A stretch of 12,491 nt of DNA. Origin: CAYGUI01 sp964353115 (GTDB lineage: Bacteria > Pseudomonadota > Gammaproteobacteria > JAGOUU01). The translations under genes were made by a program, and so were the position numbers. Below the pieces are notes generated by a model, which did no database searches, was not told the DNA's origin, and saw nothing but the letters and a program-made list of their open reading frames with translations. The stretch's first letter is position 1. Every line of letters starts with the position of its first letter. Below are positions 6,308 through 12,491 of the stretch, piece after piece. The stretch is from positions 1 to 12,491 of the forward strand of contig CAYGUI010000036.1 of assembly GCA_964353115.1 (NCBI GenBank), read 5' to 3'.

Positions 6308-7807
6308 TTAAGTATTAGCACATAAATTCTTATTACTATTAATTAAATCAGAACTCGCCCCGGAACAACCTAAAATAGTATGAAACATATAAGTTTGATC
6401 TATTTTTCTTGCTTGATTTCTTTTTAAATTTACCCATAGTTGCTCAAACTTTTTATTATTAAGTAAACCTTTGGAAGCCCAAAAAAATAATGGAATATGT
6501 GTTTGCTCTTCTGGTGCTACTTCTATTGGTAAGCCATGAGTATAAAAACCATTTTCACCTAAAGATTCACCGTGATCAGATAAAAATATTACTAAGGAAT
6601 TAGTGTTTTTTGCTAAATTTAATATTTTGGCATTTAAAAAATCAGCATATTTAACCGAGCAATCATAAGAGTTTAGATTTTCTTTATCACAATTATTTTT
6701 AAAATCACTAGGAGTTTTTGTTATATACGGAAAGTGGCTACCTTTAAGATGTAATAAGTAAAAATTATTTGTATCAGAGTTTAAATTTTGCGCAAAAATA
6801 TTTACTATATTTTCATCAAAATATTTATTAGGATTTTGTAAAGGATTAGTTGTTATAAAATTATTAGCAGATCGGAATGCATGTTTATACGCAGGATATT
6901 CTAAAGCGTTATCATTGGTAATATGATAAGTATCAAAATTGCTTTTATTAAAAGTTGAGGAAATATCTATATATTTAGTTGAAGTTAAGCAATCTAAATA
7001 TAATATGCATTTTACCGCTGAATGAGTCAGGGTATAGTTAGCATAAAAATTATTGAAGAAAATAAGATTATCTTTATTTTTTAAATTATTTAATAAGTTA
7101 TATTTATAATACGGTAATGACTCCCCCAGTATTAAAACTATATTAATTTTCTCTATAGAGTTAGGTTTGTTTTGATAACTCAAAGGATTATTTTTAGATT
7201 TATCTAAAAAATATTTTTCCGTAAAATACTCGCCAACACCGGTTAAAATTGAAAACGGTGGTAAATTTCTAATAGTTATAATTTGTGCTGGGAATATAAA
7301 TGTAATGCTTAGTGCTAAAAGAGACCATAAAACAGCATTTCTTTTTTTAATAGTAGAGTAGTGCTGTATAAATAAAATTGATAGCAGGTAAAGAATTATA
7401 GATATTGTGTCTGTAAGAGACAGATGTTTATATTTGTTTAAGATTATGTCTTTTAAAAAATAATTAAACTGGCCAGATTCAATATTATTTTTCTTAGCGG
7501 ATAATACTGAAATAGCAGAGATTGTTATGTCGTCAGAAAAAACAATTTTAATGCCAATCCATGCAACCAAATTAATTAAGAATGATAGCAGTATAATAAT
7601 TGTAATTATTCTAAAAAAATATTTATTGATTGAACTAAATAAAGTTATTGAAAATAGAAGTAAAAAATAGCAAAAATTAATTTGCCAGAATAAAAGATTT
7701 TTATAATACCCAGGGCTACATGATAAAAAACTAATAATTTCAAAGTTTGCAGCTGTTAAGAGGATAGCAAAAAATATTATTTTTATTAGAGTATTTTGCT
7801 TATTCAT
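6308..7807 (-). CDS. Phosphoethanolamine transferase (EptA/CptA-like, sulfatase fold)
   Basis: An inner-membrane enzyme that moves phosphoethanolamine from phosphatidylethanolamine to an LPS acceptor on the periplasmic side. Five hydrophobic segments (about 8-28, 37-60, 65-88, 133-152, 158-178) precede a soluble catalytic domain. Key residues line up with the EptA/MCR family: Glu229 (LGES), the acceptor Thr261 six residues before Cys267, His353 and/or His358 (LLHLKGSHFPY), Asp411-His412 (SDHGESLGENG) and His424. The 499 residues are slightly fewer than the usual ~540. The Cys that normally pairs with the one after the catalytic Thr is absent; a CxxxxxC at 267-273 might replace it. Lipid A (EptA), heptose (CptA/EptC) or Kdo (EptB) are all possible acceptors; neighbouring heptosyltransferases do not settle this. 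Such modification lowers surface charge and can give resistance to cationic peptides. It sits between ftsY and ftsE on the opposite strand. Confidence 0.92.
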   Translation of the reverse strand: MNKQNTLIKIIFFAILLTAANFEIISFLSCSPGYYKNLLFWQINFCYFLLLFSITLFSSINKYFFRIITIIILLSFLINLVAWIGIKIVFSDDITISAISVLSAKKNNIESGQFNYFLKDIILNKYKHLSLTDTISIILYLLSILFIQHYSTIKKRNAVLWSLLALSITFIFPAQIITIRNLPPFSILTGVGEYFTEKYFLDKSKNNPLSYQNKPNSIEKINIVLILGESLPYYKYNLLNNLKNKDNLIFFNNFYANYTLTHSAVKCILYLDCLTSTKYIDISSTFNKSNFDTYHITNDNALEYPAYKHAFRSANNFITTNPLQNPNKYFDENIVNIFAQNLNSDTNNFYLLHLKGSHFPYITKTPSDFKNNCDKENLNSYDCSVKYADFLNAKILNLAKNTNSLVIFLSDHGESLGENGFYTHGLPIEVAPEEQTHIPLFFWASKGLLNNKKFEQLWVNLKRNQARKIDQTYMFHTILGCSGASSDLINSNKNLCANT

Positions 7808-7842
7808 GACTATTTGTTATTGTTATATATTTATTGTAGCAT
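7808..7842. promoter_or_regulatory. Short divergent promoter region, phosphoethanolamine transferase / ftsE
   Basis: Only 35 bases separate the two divergent start codons, so both promoters must lie here or reach into the neighbouring coding region. On the plus strand TGTTATATA (7821-7829) resembles an extended -10 and would leave a leader of only a few bases before the ftsE ATG. No -35 hexamer or Shine-Dalgarno site is recognisable on either strand. Confidence 0.3.
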
Positions 7843-8541
7843 ATGAATAATATGCTAGAATTTAATCACGTCGATAAGTACTATCAAGGTACGCGTGCGT
7901 TGCACGACATAAATCTATCAATTGAAAAAGGACAAATGTATTTTATAACTGGCCACTCTGGCGCTGGTAAAAGTACATTGTTGCGACTTGTTATTGGGCT
8001 AGAAAAAACATCCCGTGGAACTATTTATGTTGATGGTCAAGATGTTTCAAAATTATCAGGCCGACAATTAGCGCTATTTAGGCGCCAAATAGGCGTTATC
8101 TTTCAAGACCCGATGCTAATTGATAATTATTCTGTATTTGAAAATGTTGCATTGCCGCTTCGTATTCAAGGTTTTGGTTATAAAGAGATCTATCGTAAAG
8201 TTCAAACTATCTTAGACATTGTTGGTTTAATTAACAAAATTAATAAAAAAGTAGATACTTTATCTTCTGGTGAGCGGCAAAGAGTTGGTATTGCTCGTGC
8301 ATTGGTTATGAAGCCTAAAATTTTATTAGCAGATGAGCCAACCGGTAATTTAGATCCCAAATTAGCAAGAACAGTAATGAATTTGTTTGAGCGCTTTTCA
8401 CAGGTTGGTATTACTATTTTAATAGTTACTCATAATCTAGAATTAATTAAAGATTTTTCACATCCAATAATTAAAATAAGCAATGGTCGGATGATTGATG
8501 CTAATACAGAAGAGCGTAGTATCTTAGAGGAAATGAACTAA
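7843..8541 (+). CDS. ftsE: Cell division ATP-binding protein FtsE
   Basis: Cytoplasmic ATPase of the FtsEX complex, an ABC-type machine at the septum that does not transport but activates peptidoglycan hydrolysis through FtsX. Over 232 residues it shows Walker A GHSGAGKS (37-44), Q-loop FQD (87-89), ABC signature LSSGERQR (140-147), Walker B ILLADEP (160-166) and the switch His197 (VTHN). The signature has Ser where most FtsE proteins have the first Gly of LSGGE. The usual length is about 220; the excess is a longer C-terminal tail and perhaps three residues at the front, because a second ATG at 7852 (MLEFNHV) fits the family start better. Its stop overlaps the ftsX start by one base (TAATG). 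Lies downstream of an interrupting gene instead of directly after ftsY. Confidence 0.96.
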   Translation: MNNMLEFNHVDKYYQGTRALHDINLSIEKGQMYFITGHSGAGKSTLLRLVIGLEKTSRGTIYVDGQDVSKLSGRQLALFRRQIGVIFQDPMLIDNYSVFENVALPLRIQGFGYKEIYRKVQTILDIVGLINKINKKVDTLSSGERQRVGIARALVMKPKILLADEPTGNLDPKLARTVMNLFERFSQVGITILIVTHNLELIKDFSHPIIKISNGRMIDANTEERSILEEMN

Positions 8542-9470
8542 TGTTTAATAAATTAGGTCGTTATCAACGACAATTTTTACATACCTTATGGCAAGATATT
8601 AAAGCACGTCCATTTTCAAAAAGTTTGACGTTATTAGTATTTAGTTTAGCTCTTGCGATTACCGGATTTTTATTTGTAATTATTTCTAATTTATCTGATG
8701 GAATTAAAAATTGGCAAATGTCAGCCAATAAAATAGTTGTTTATATTAATGATTCTGCAACTCATAGCGATATTATGAATATTGAACGTGAAATAATGCA
8801 GATTAATTATGTCAATGCTGTAAGTTTTGTATCAAAAGATCAAGGGTTATCTGAATTTAAGCAAACCTCTGGATTAAGAGATATTATTGAATTATTAGAT
8901 TTTAATCCGCTGCCAGATATTTTTATCGTTATTCCTGATGATAAAATTTTAAATAATATTAAAATTTTAGAAAATATTATAACTAAACTTCAACATCTTC
9001 CTCACGTTGCGAACGTTGATAATGACAATCTTTGGTTGCAAAAAATAGAAGTTTTCATCAGTTTTTTAAAGCAGTTAACGTATATCTTGGGAACAGTATT
9101 ATTATCTATGGTTATTTTAATTATAGCTAATACTATTAGATTAGAAATAAGTACTAAAATTGAAGAAATAAAAGTGTCGCGTTTAGTTGGAGCAACGAAT
9201 ATATTTATCACTATGCCATTTGTTTATAGCGGAGTGGTTTATGGTTTATTGGCTGCAATAATAGCTAGTTTTAGTGTTCATATAGTAATTTATTATCTGA
9301 ATATTCCGCTATCTTTATTATTTAGTTATTACAATATTAGTTATAGTTTTGTGACGTTTGAAGTTCGAGAGTTTTTTTATTTAGCTGTAATTAGCTCATT
9401 GATAGGTCTTGTTACATCAAGTTTGTGCGCTAATTTTTATATTCGCCGCGTTGAAGTTAAATCACCATGA
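8541..9470 (+). CDS. ftsX: Cell division membrane protein FtsX
   Basis: Membrane partner of FtsE; its periplasmic loop recruits the activators of septal amidases in well-studied bacteria. The 309 residues give a cytoplasmic N-terminus, a membrane segment at about 28-50, a periplasmic domain at about 51-170 with NPLPDIFIV (122-130), then three more segments (about 172-197, 226-252, 279-298). The family block NTIRLEISTKIEEI with RLVGATNIFI runs from 197 to 223. Translation is coupled to ftsE by the TAATG junction, and AGAGGA about ten bases upstream provides a ribosome site. The TGA overlaps the waaC ATG (ATGA). In most gammaproteobacteria ftsX is followed by rpoH; here heptosyltransferase I follows. 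Confidence 0.95.
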   Translation: MFNKLGRYQRQFLHTLWQDIKARPFSKSLTLLVFSLALAITGFLFVIISNLSDGIKNWQMSANKIVVYINDSATHSDIMNIEREIMQINYVNAVSFVSKDQGLSEFKQTSGLRDIIELLDFNPLPDIFIVIPDDKILNNIKILENIITKLQHLPHVANVDNDNLWLQKIEVFISFLKQLTYILGTVLLSMVILIIANTIRLEISTKIEEIKVSRLVGATNIFITMPFVYSGVVYGLLAAIIASFSVHIVIYYLNIPLSLLFSYYNISYSFVTFEVREFFYLAVISSLIGLVTSSLCANFYIRRVEVKSP

Positions 9471-10471
9471 AGGTTCTTATAATTAAAACATCATCAATGG
9501 GTGATATAGTCCACGCTCTGCCGGCTGTATCAGATTTGGCTGAACATCATCCTGATTGTGAAATTCATTGGCTATGTGAAAAAAAATTTTCAGAGATTCC
9601 AGCGCTTCATCCAGCTGTATCTAAAATATTTACTATAGAATTTCGTAAATGGCGCAAAAATTTATTTAAGTATTATCATAATTTTTACAATACTATAAAA
9701 GAACTTCGTGAAACTAAGTACGATTATATTATAGATTGCCAAGGATTATTTAAGAGTGCTTTATGGTCTTTAATTGCCAAAGGTCGCTCATATGGTTTTG
9801 GTTTTTCTTCTATTAGAGAGAAAGGTGTTAATTTTCTTTATAGTAAAAGAATAAATTTGCCAAAAAATACTAATGCTTATAAAAGCTACCAGCTTTTTTT
9901 TTCTAAAATATTTAATTATAAATATTCTGAAAATAGCACTATTAATTCTTTAAAAAGACATAGTAGTCAAGATTACTGCCTATTTATTTATGATACTAGT
10001 TGGGAAAGTAAAAAATGGCCGTTAGAAAATTGGGTAAAATTAGCTGATGAATTATATAAACGTAATATAAAAATTAAAATACCTTTTTATAATAATTATC
10101 AGCACGATTATGTACACAAAATAAAAAATATTACTAAAAATAATAACTTAGAATTAATTAGCACTAATAATATAAAAGCAGCAATAGATTTAGTAAAGAA
10201 TGCAAATTTTGTTTTTTCTGTTGATACGGGTTTAGGGCACTTAGCCAATATTTACAATGTGCCCAATATTATGATATTTGGTCCAACAGATTCTAGAGCT
10301 TTTTCTTATAACCAAAATATAAATACAGTATTGCAAGAATCTTCTTTTGATTGTATTAACTGTTATAAAAGAGAGTGTAGCTATAAAAACCGTACAAACA
10401 ACTTATCATCTTGTATGACTAAAATTACTCCGGAAATTATTATTCAAAATTATGAAAGTTCTTCAGTTTGA
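9467..10471 (+). CDS. waaC: Lipopolysaccharide heptosyltransferase I (WaaC, GT9)
   Basis: Adds the first L-glycero-D-manno-heptose from ADP-heptose to Kdo on the inner face of the inner membrane, starting the inner LPS core. The 334-residue GT-B protein has the GT9 N-terminal motif KTSSMGDIVHALPA (7-20, Asp13 the likely catalytic base), DCQGLFKSA (90-98), the sugar-nucleotide site around Lys183 (TSWESKKWP, 177-185), Asp253 in SVDTGLGHLA (251-260) and FGPTD (271-275). The SSMGDIVH start and DCQGL mark WaaC as opposed to WaaF. A Cys cluster (296, 299, 304, 316) near the C-terminus resembles that of WaaF. The gene overlaps ftsX by four bases and the GT90 gene by 20. It contains a run of nine T at 9894-9902, the longest single-base run I noticed in the window. 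Confidence 0.93.
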   Translation: MKVLIIKTSSMGDIVHALPAVSDLAEHHPDCEIHWLCEKKFSEIPALHPAVSKIFTIEFRKWRKNLFKYYHNFYNTIKELRETKYDYIIDCQGLFKSALWSLIAKGRSYGFGFSSIREKGVNFLYSKRINLPKNTNAYKSYQLFFSKIFNYKYSENSTINSLKRHSSQDYCLFIYDTSWESKKWPLENWVKLADELYKRNIKIKIPFYNNYQHDYVHKIKNITKNNNLELISTNNIKAAIDLVKNANFVFSVDTGLGHLANIYNVPNIMIFGPTDSRAFSYNQNINTVLQESSFDCINCYKRECSYKNRTNNLSSCMTKITPEIIIQNYESSSV

Positions 10472-11423
10472 AAGTAAAAAAATTCCAAGAGAATATAAAA
10501 AAATTACTAAATTTATTTATTATGTACTTGGCATATCTACATTATTAATTGATAAAAATTATAAAAAAATTATTAATAAATTTCATTCTTATGATCAAGA
10601 TGAACGAGATTACATTTTATCTCGAGTAAATTATTATAATAAAGTAAATGATAAATTTCCTGAAACTAAAGATTTTATAAAAATAAAAAATTTCAAAAAA
10701 ATACAGAAAAATACTTACTTCTTTGATTTGTATAAATATCTGCGGTATTTTGCGGGCGATAATAGTTTTAAATTTAAATTTGGCGATGTAAATAAAACTT
10801 TTGATACTCCAACGATTACAAAGTCACGTCCGGTAAATAATTCGGAAAATTCTATTTTGATGAGTTTGGATAGTCGCCGACATTTTTATTTTGTTGAAGA
10901 TAATATTAATTTTGAAAGTAAAAAAAATATTTTAGTTTGGCGCGGTGCAGCATATCAGTCACATAGAAAAAAATTTATAAGAGATTTTTATAATAATAAC
11001 TTATGTGATGTTGGTGTAACTGATAAAGTTCTAGAAAATAAAAATTACCAAAAAGAGTTTTTAACTATACAAGAACAATTTAAGTATAAATTTATTTTTT
11101 CTATAGAAGGAAATGATGTCGCTACAAATTTAAAATGGGCGATGTATAGTAATTCTTTAATTTTCATGACAAAGCCAAAATATGAAACCTGGTTTATGGA
11201 AGGAGCTTTAATTCCTGATTATCACTATGTTTTAATAGCCGATGATTACTCTGATTTAGAAGAAAAAATAAAATTTTATTCAGATAATAAAAATTTAGAT
11301 AAAGCTTTATCCATAATAAATAACGCTAAAAATTATGTACGACAGTTTTTTAATTTGGAGCGAGAGAAGGTCGTATCTATTATGGTTCTTGATAAATATT
11401 TTGCTAATTTATTAGTGACTTAA
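10452..11423 (+). CDS. GT90 / CAP10-like LPS core glycosyltransferase
   Basis: A 323-residue protein of the CAP10 / glycosyltransferase 90 group, whose bacterial members include LPS core enzymes annotated LpsA. Visible family blocks are GDVNKTFDTPTITKSRPV (111-128), LDSRRHFYFVED (139-150), VWRGAAYQSHR (162-172) and the C-terminal donor-site block FSIEGNDVATNLKWAMYSNS (216-235), followed by MEGALIPDYHYVLI. There is no signal peptide; the many Lys and aromatic residues suit a peripheral membrane enzyme on the cytoplasmic side. The ATG at 10452 lies inside waaC (20-base overlap); no other ATG lies close downstream and family-like sequence begins well after it, so the exact start is moderately sure. 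It probably extends the inner core after WaaC; which sugar it adds cannot be read from sequence. Its 3' end overlaps the convergent waaF by 20 bases. Confidence 0.88.
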   Translation: MKVLQFESKKIPREYKKITKFIYYVLGISTLLIDKNYKKIINKFHSYDQDERDYILSRVNYYNKVNDKFPETKDFIKIKNFKKIQKNTYFFDLYKYLRYFAGDNSFKFKFGDVNKTFDTPTITKSRPVNNSENSILMSLDSRRHFYFVEDNINFESKKNILVWRGAAYQSHRKKFIRDFYNNNLCDVGVTDKVLENKNYQKEFLTIQEQFKYKFIFSIEGNDVATNLKWAMYSNSLIFMTKPKYETWFMEGALIPDYHYVLIADDYSDLEEKIKFYSDNKNLDKALSIINNAKNYVRQFFNLEREKVVSIMVLDKYFANLLVT

Positions 11424-12393
11424 CTTTATCAGGGGTAATGTTATACATGCAATTTTTGTGCCCGTATGGACAAGTTCTTTTAAAGCATGGCCTGCAATCT
11501 AAATCTTTATCTTCTAAAATAATTGCCTTATTAGATAAAGGCGGCGTAAAATTCGGCGTGCTTGAACCATAAATAGCAATCAAATTTTTATCTAAAGCCG
11601 CTGCAATATGCATTAGTCCAGAATCATTACTTATTACATAGTTTGATATAGATATAATATCAATAGCGTCTTTAATATTAGTTATTCCACATAAATTTAG
11701 GCATATATTATTTACTAGATTATTTATTTGATTTGCTATTTCTTTATCTTTTGCTGATCCTAAAATAATAACTTGCCAATTATCTTTATATTTTTCACGT
11801 GATATTTTGGCAAAATACTCTGCTGGCCATTGTTTTGCATCACCAAAGGCGGCGCCAGGGGCTAAAATTAGTATTTTTTTATTTAAATTAATATTTAATT
11901 TTTTAATTAAATTATCTATATTTTTTTTATTTATTATTAGGCTCGGATTAGGAGCTTGGCTTATTTCTAGATCATTATTATTAAATAAAAATAAACATTG
12001 GCTTTTTAAATTTTTGTAATTATGAGAAGTTATTTTTTTTATATTATTTAGTAATAAATATCTAAATTCACCTAAATATCCAGTTCTTTTTGGAATATTC
12101 GCTAAAAAAGGTACTAAAGATGATTTTAGCGAGTTAGGTAAAACAACCGCCTGATCAAATTTATGCTGTTTTAATTGCTGAGAAAATTGATATATTTTTT
12201 TTAAATTTAATTTATTATGCGTGACTGGGGATTCAAATATTTCATCAACTTCGTGCATTCTTTCTAGTAACGGCCTACAATAATTAGGTGCAGCGACAGA
12301 AAGATGGTAATTTTTCTGTTTTATTAACTTAAATAGAGAATTTGCTACTATTAAATCTCCAATCCAGTTGGGAGATATGATTAGAATTTTCAT
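11404..12393 (-). CDS. waaF: ADP-heptose:LPS heptosyltransferase II (WaaF, GT9)
   Basis: Adds the second heptose to heptose I of the inner LPS core, on the cytoplasmic side of the inner membrane. The 329 residues show the WaaF-type start SPNWIGDLIVANSLF (7-21, Asp13), VLPNSLKSSLVPF (84-96), RTGYLGEFRY (103-112), APGAAFGDAKQWP (178-190, Lys187), SNDSGLMHIAAA (255-266, Asp257) and IYGSSTPNFTPP (274-285). The C-terminal cysteine pattern (Cys300, 303, 308, 315: CRPCFKRTCPYGHKNC) is usual in WaaF. It is on the strand opposite to waaC, from which it is separated only by the GT90 gene, and overlaps that gene tail to tail. No Shine-Dalgarno motif precedes the ATG. The 5' side faces a divergent membrane-protein gene 19 bases away. 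Confidence 0.95.
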   Translation of the reverse strand: MKILIISPNWIGDLIVANSLFKLIKQKNYHLSVAAPNYCRPLLERMHEVDEIFESPVTHNKLNLKKIYQFSQQLKQHKFDQAVVLPNSLKSSLVPFLANIPKRTGYLGEFRYLLLNNIKKITSHNYKNLKSQCLFLFNNNDLEISQAPNPSLIINKKNIDNLIKKLNINLNKKILILAPGAAFGDAKQWPAEYFAKISREKYKDNWQVIILGSAKDKEIANQINNLVNNICLNLCGITNIKDAIDIISISNYVISNDSGLMHIAAALDKNLIAIYGSSTPNFTPPLSNKAIILEDKDLDCRPCFKRTCPYGHKNCMYNITPDKVKSLIN

Positions 12394-12412
12394 AAATTTT
12401 AAATATTATAAA

Positions 12413-12491
12413 ATGAATATAACGATAGATAAATTATTTAATTTTGGTATTTTTTTATTTCCAGCTTTATTGCTATCTGTGCCACATGGAG
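12413..12491 (+). CDS. N-terminus of a membrane protein, perhaps O-antigen ligase (cut by window edge)
   Basis: From the ATG at 12413 an open frame of 26 codons runs to the edge. The peptide has a short polar start (MNITIDKL) and then a hydrophobic segment, GIFLFPALLLSVPHG, as in the first helix of a polytopic membrane protein. O-antigen ligase (WaaL) would fit the LPS setting and begins in a similar way, but 26 residues cannot prove it. Only 19 AT-only bases lie between this start and that of waaF, so any promoter must reach into waaF coding sequence. Confidence 0.5.
   Translation, partial: MNITIDKLFNFGIFLFPALLLSVPHG

Noticed and set aside
1..12491. tRNA, rRNA or CRISPR arrays
   Set aside because: I looked for cloverleaf-like segments and evenly spaced direct repeats and found none; nearly all of the window is coding.

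Overview
The window is a very AT-rich, gene-dense stretch of a Gram-negative chromosome. Lipopolysaccharide core genes, the FtsEX division complex and a sulfatase-fold phosphoethanolamine transferase show an outer membrane with LPS. The block of two M16 peptidases plus rsmD, divergent from ftsY with ftsE-ftsX nearby, is an arrangement I know from Gammaproteobacteria and in part Betaproteobacteria. A low-GC, possibly host-associated gammaproteobacterium is my best guess; I cannot name the genus. Stop codons are TAA, TAG and TGA, so the code is standard.

Left part (1-2040). On the minus strand, a secreted protein of unknown family is followed by a class 3 lipase (alpha/beta hydrolase with GHSLG) that runs off the left edge. 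The two form a tight pair, with a strong ribosome binding site directly after the stop of the first gene. Behind the pair's promoter lies a GC-rich cluster of nested inverted repeats (about 1893-2040), the most conspicuous non-coding structure in the window.

Middle (2035-7807). The operon M16 peptidase (active) - M16 partner (inactive) - rsmD reads leftwards with overlapping or near-overlapping genes. ftsY diverges from it. A phosphoethanolamine transferase gene on the opposite strand sits between ftsY and ftsE, its stop codon abutting that of ftsY.

Right part (7843-12491). ftsE, ftsX, waaC (heptosyltransferase I) and a GT90/CAP10-type glycosyltransferase form a run of four plus-strand genes overlapping by 1, 4 and 20 bases. 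They meet waaF (heptosyltransferase II) tail to tail with a 20-base overlap. After waaF a plus-strand membrane protein begins, possibly an O-antigen ligase, cut by the window edge.

Functionally the window is mostly envelope biogenesis: membrane targeting of proteins (FtsY), control of septal peptidoglycan hydrolysis (FtsEX), inner-core LPS assembly (WaaC, WaaF, GT90) and LPS decoration (phosphoethanolamine transferase). Next to this is a probable periplasmic or envelope M16 protease pair, an rRNA methyltransferase, and one accessory-looking lipase/secreted-protein pair. The things most worth a second look are that pair, the multi-hairpin element, and the merging of ftsEX with LPS core genes.
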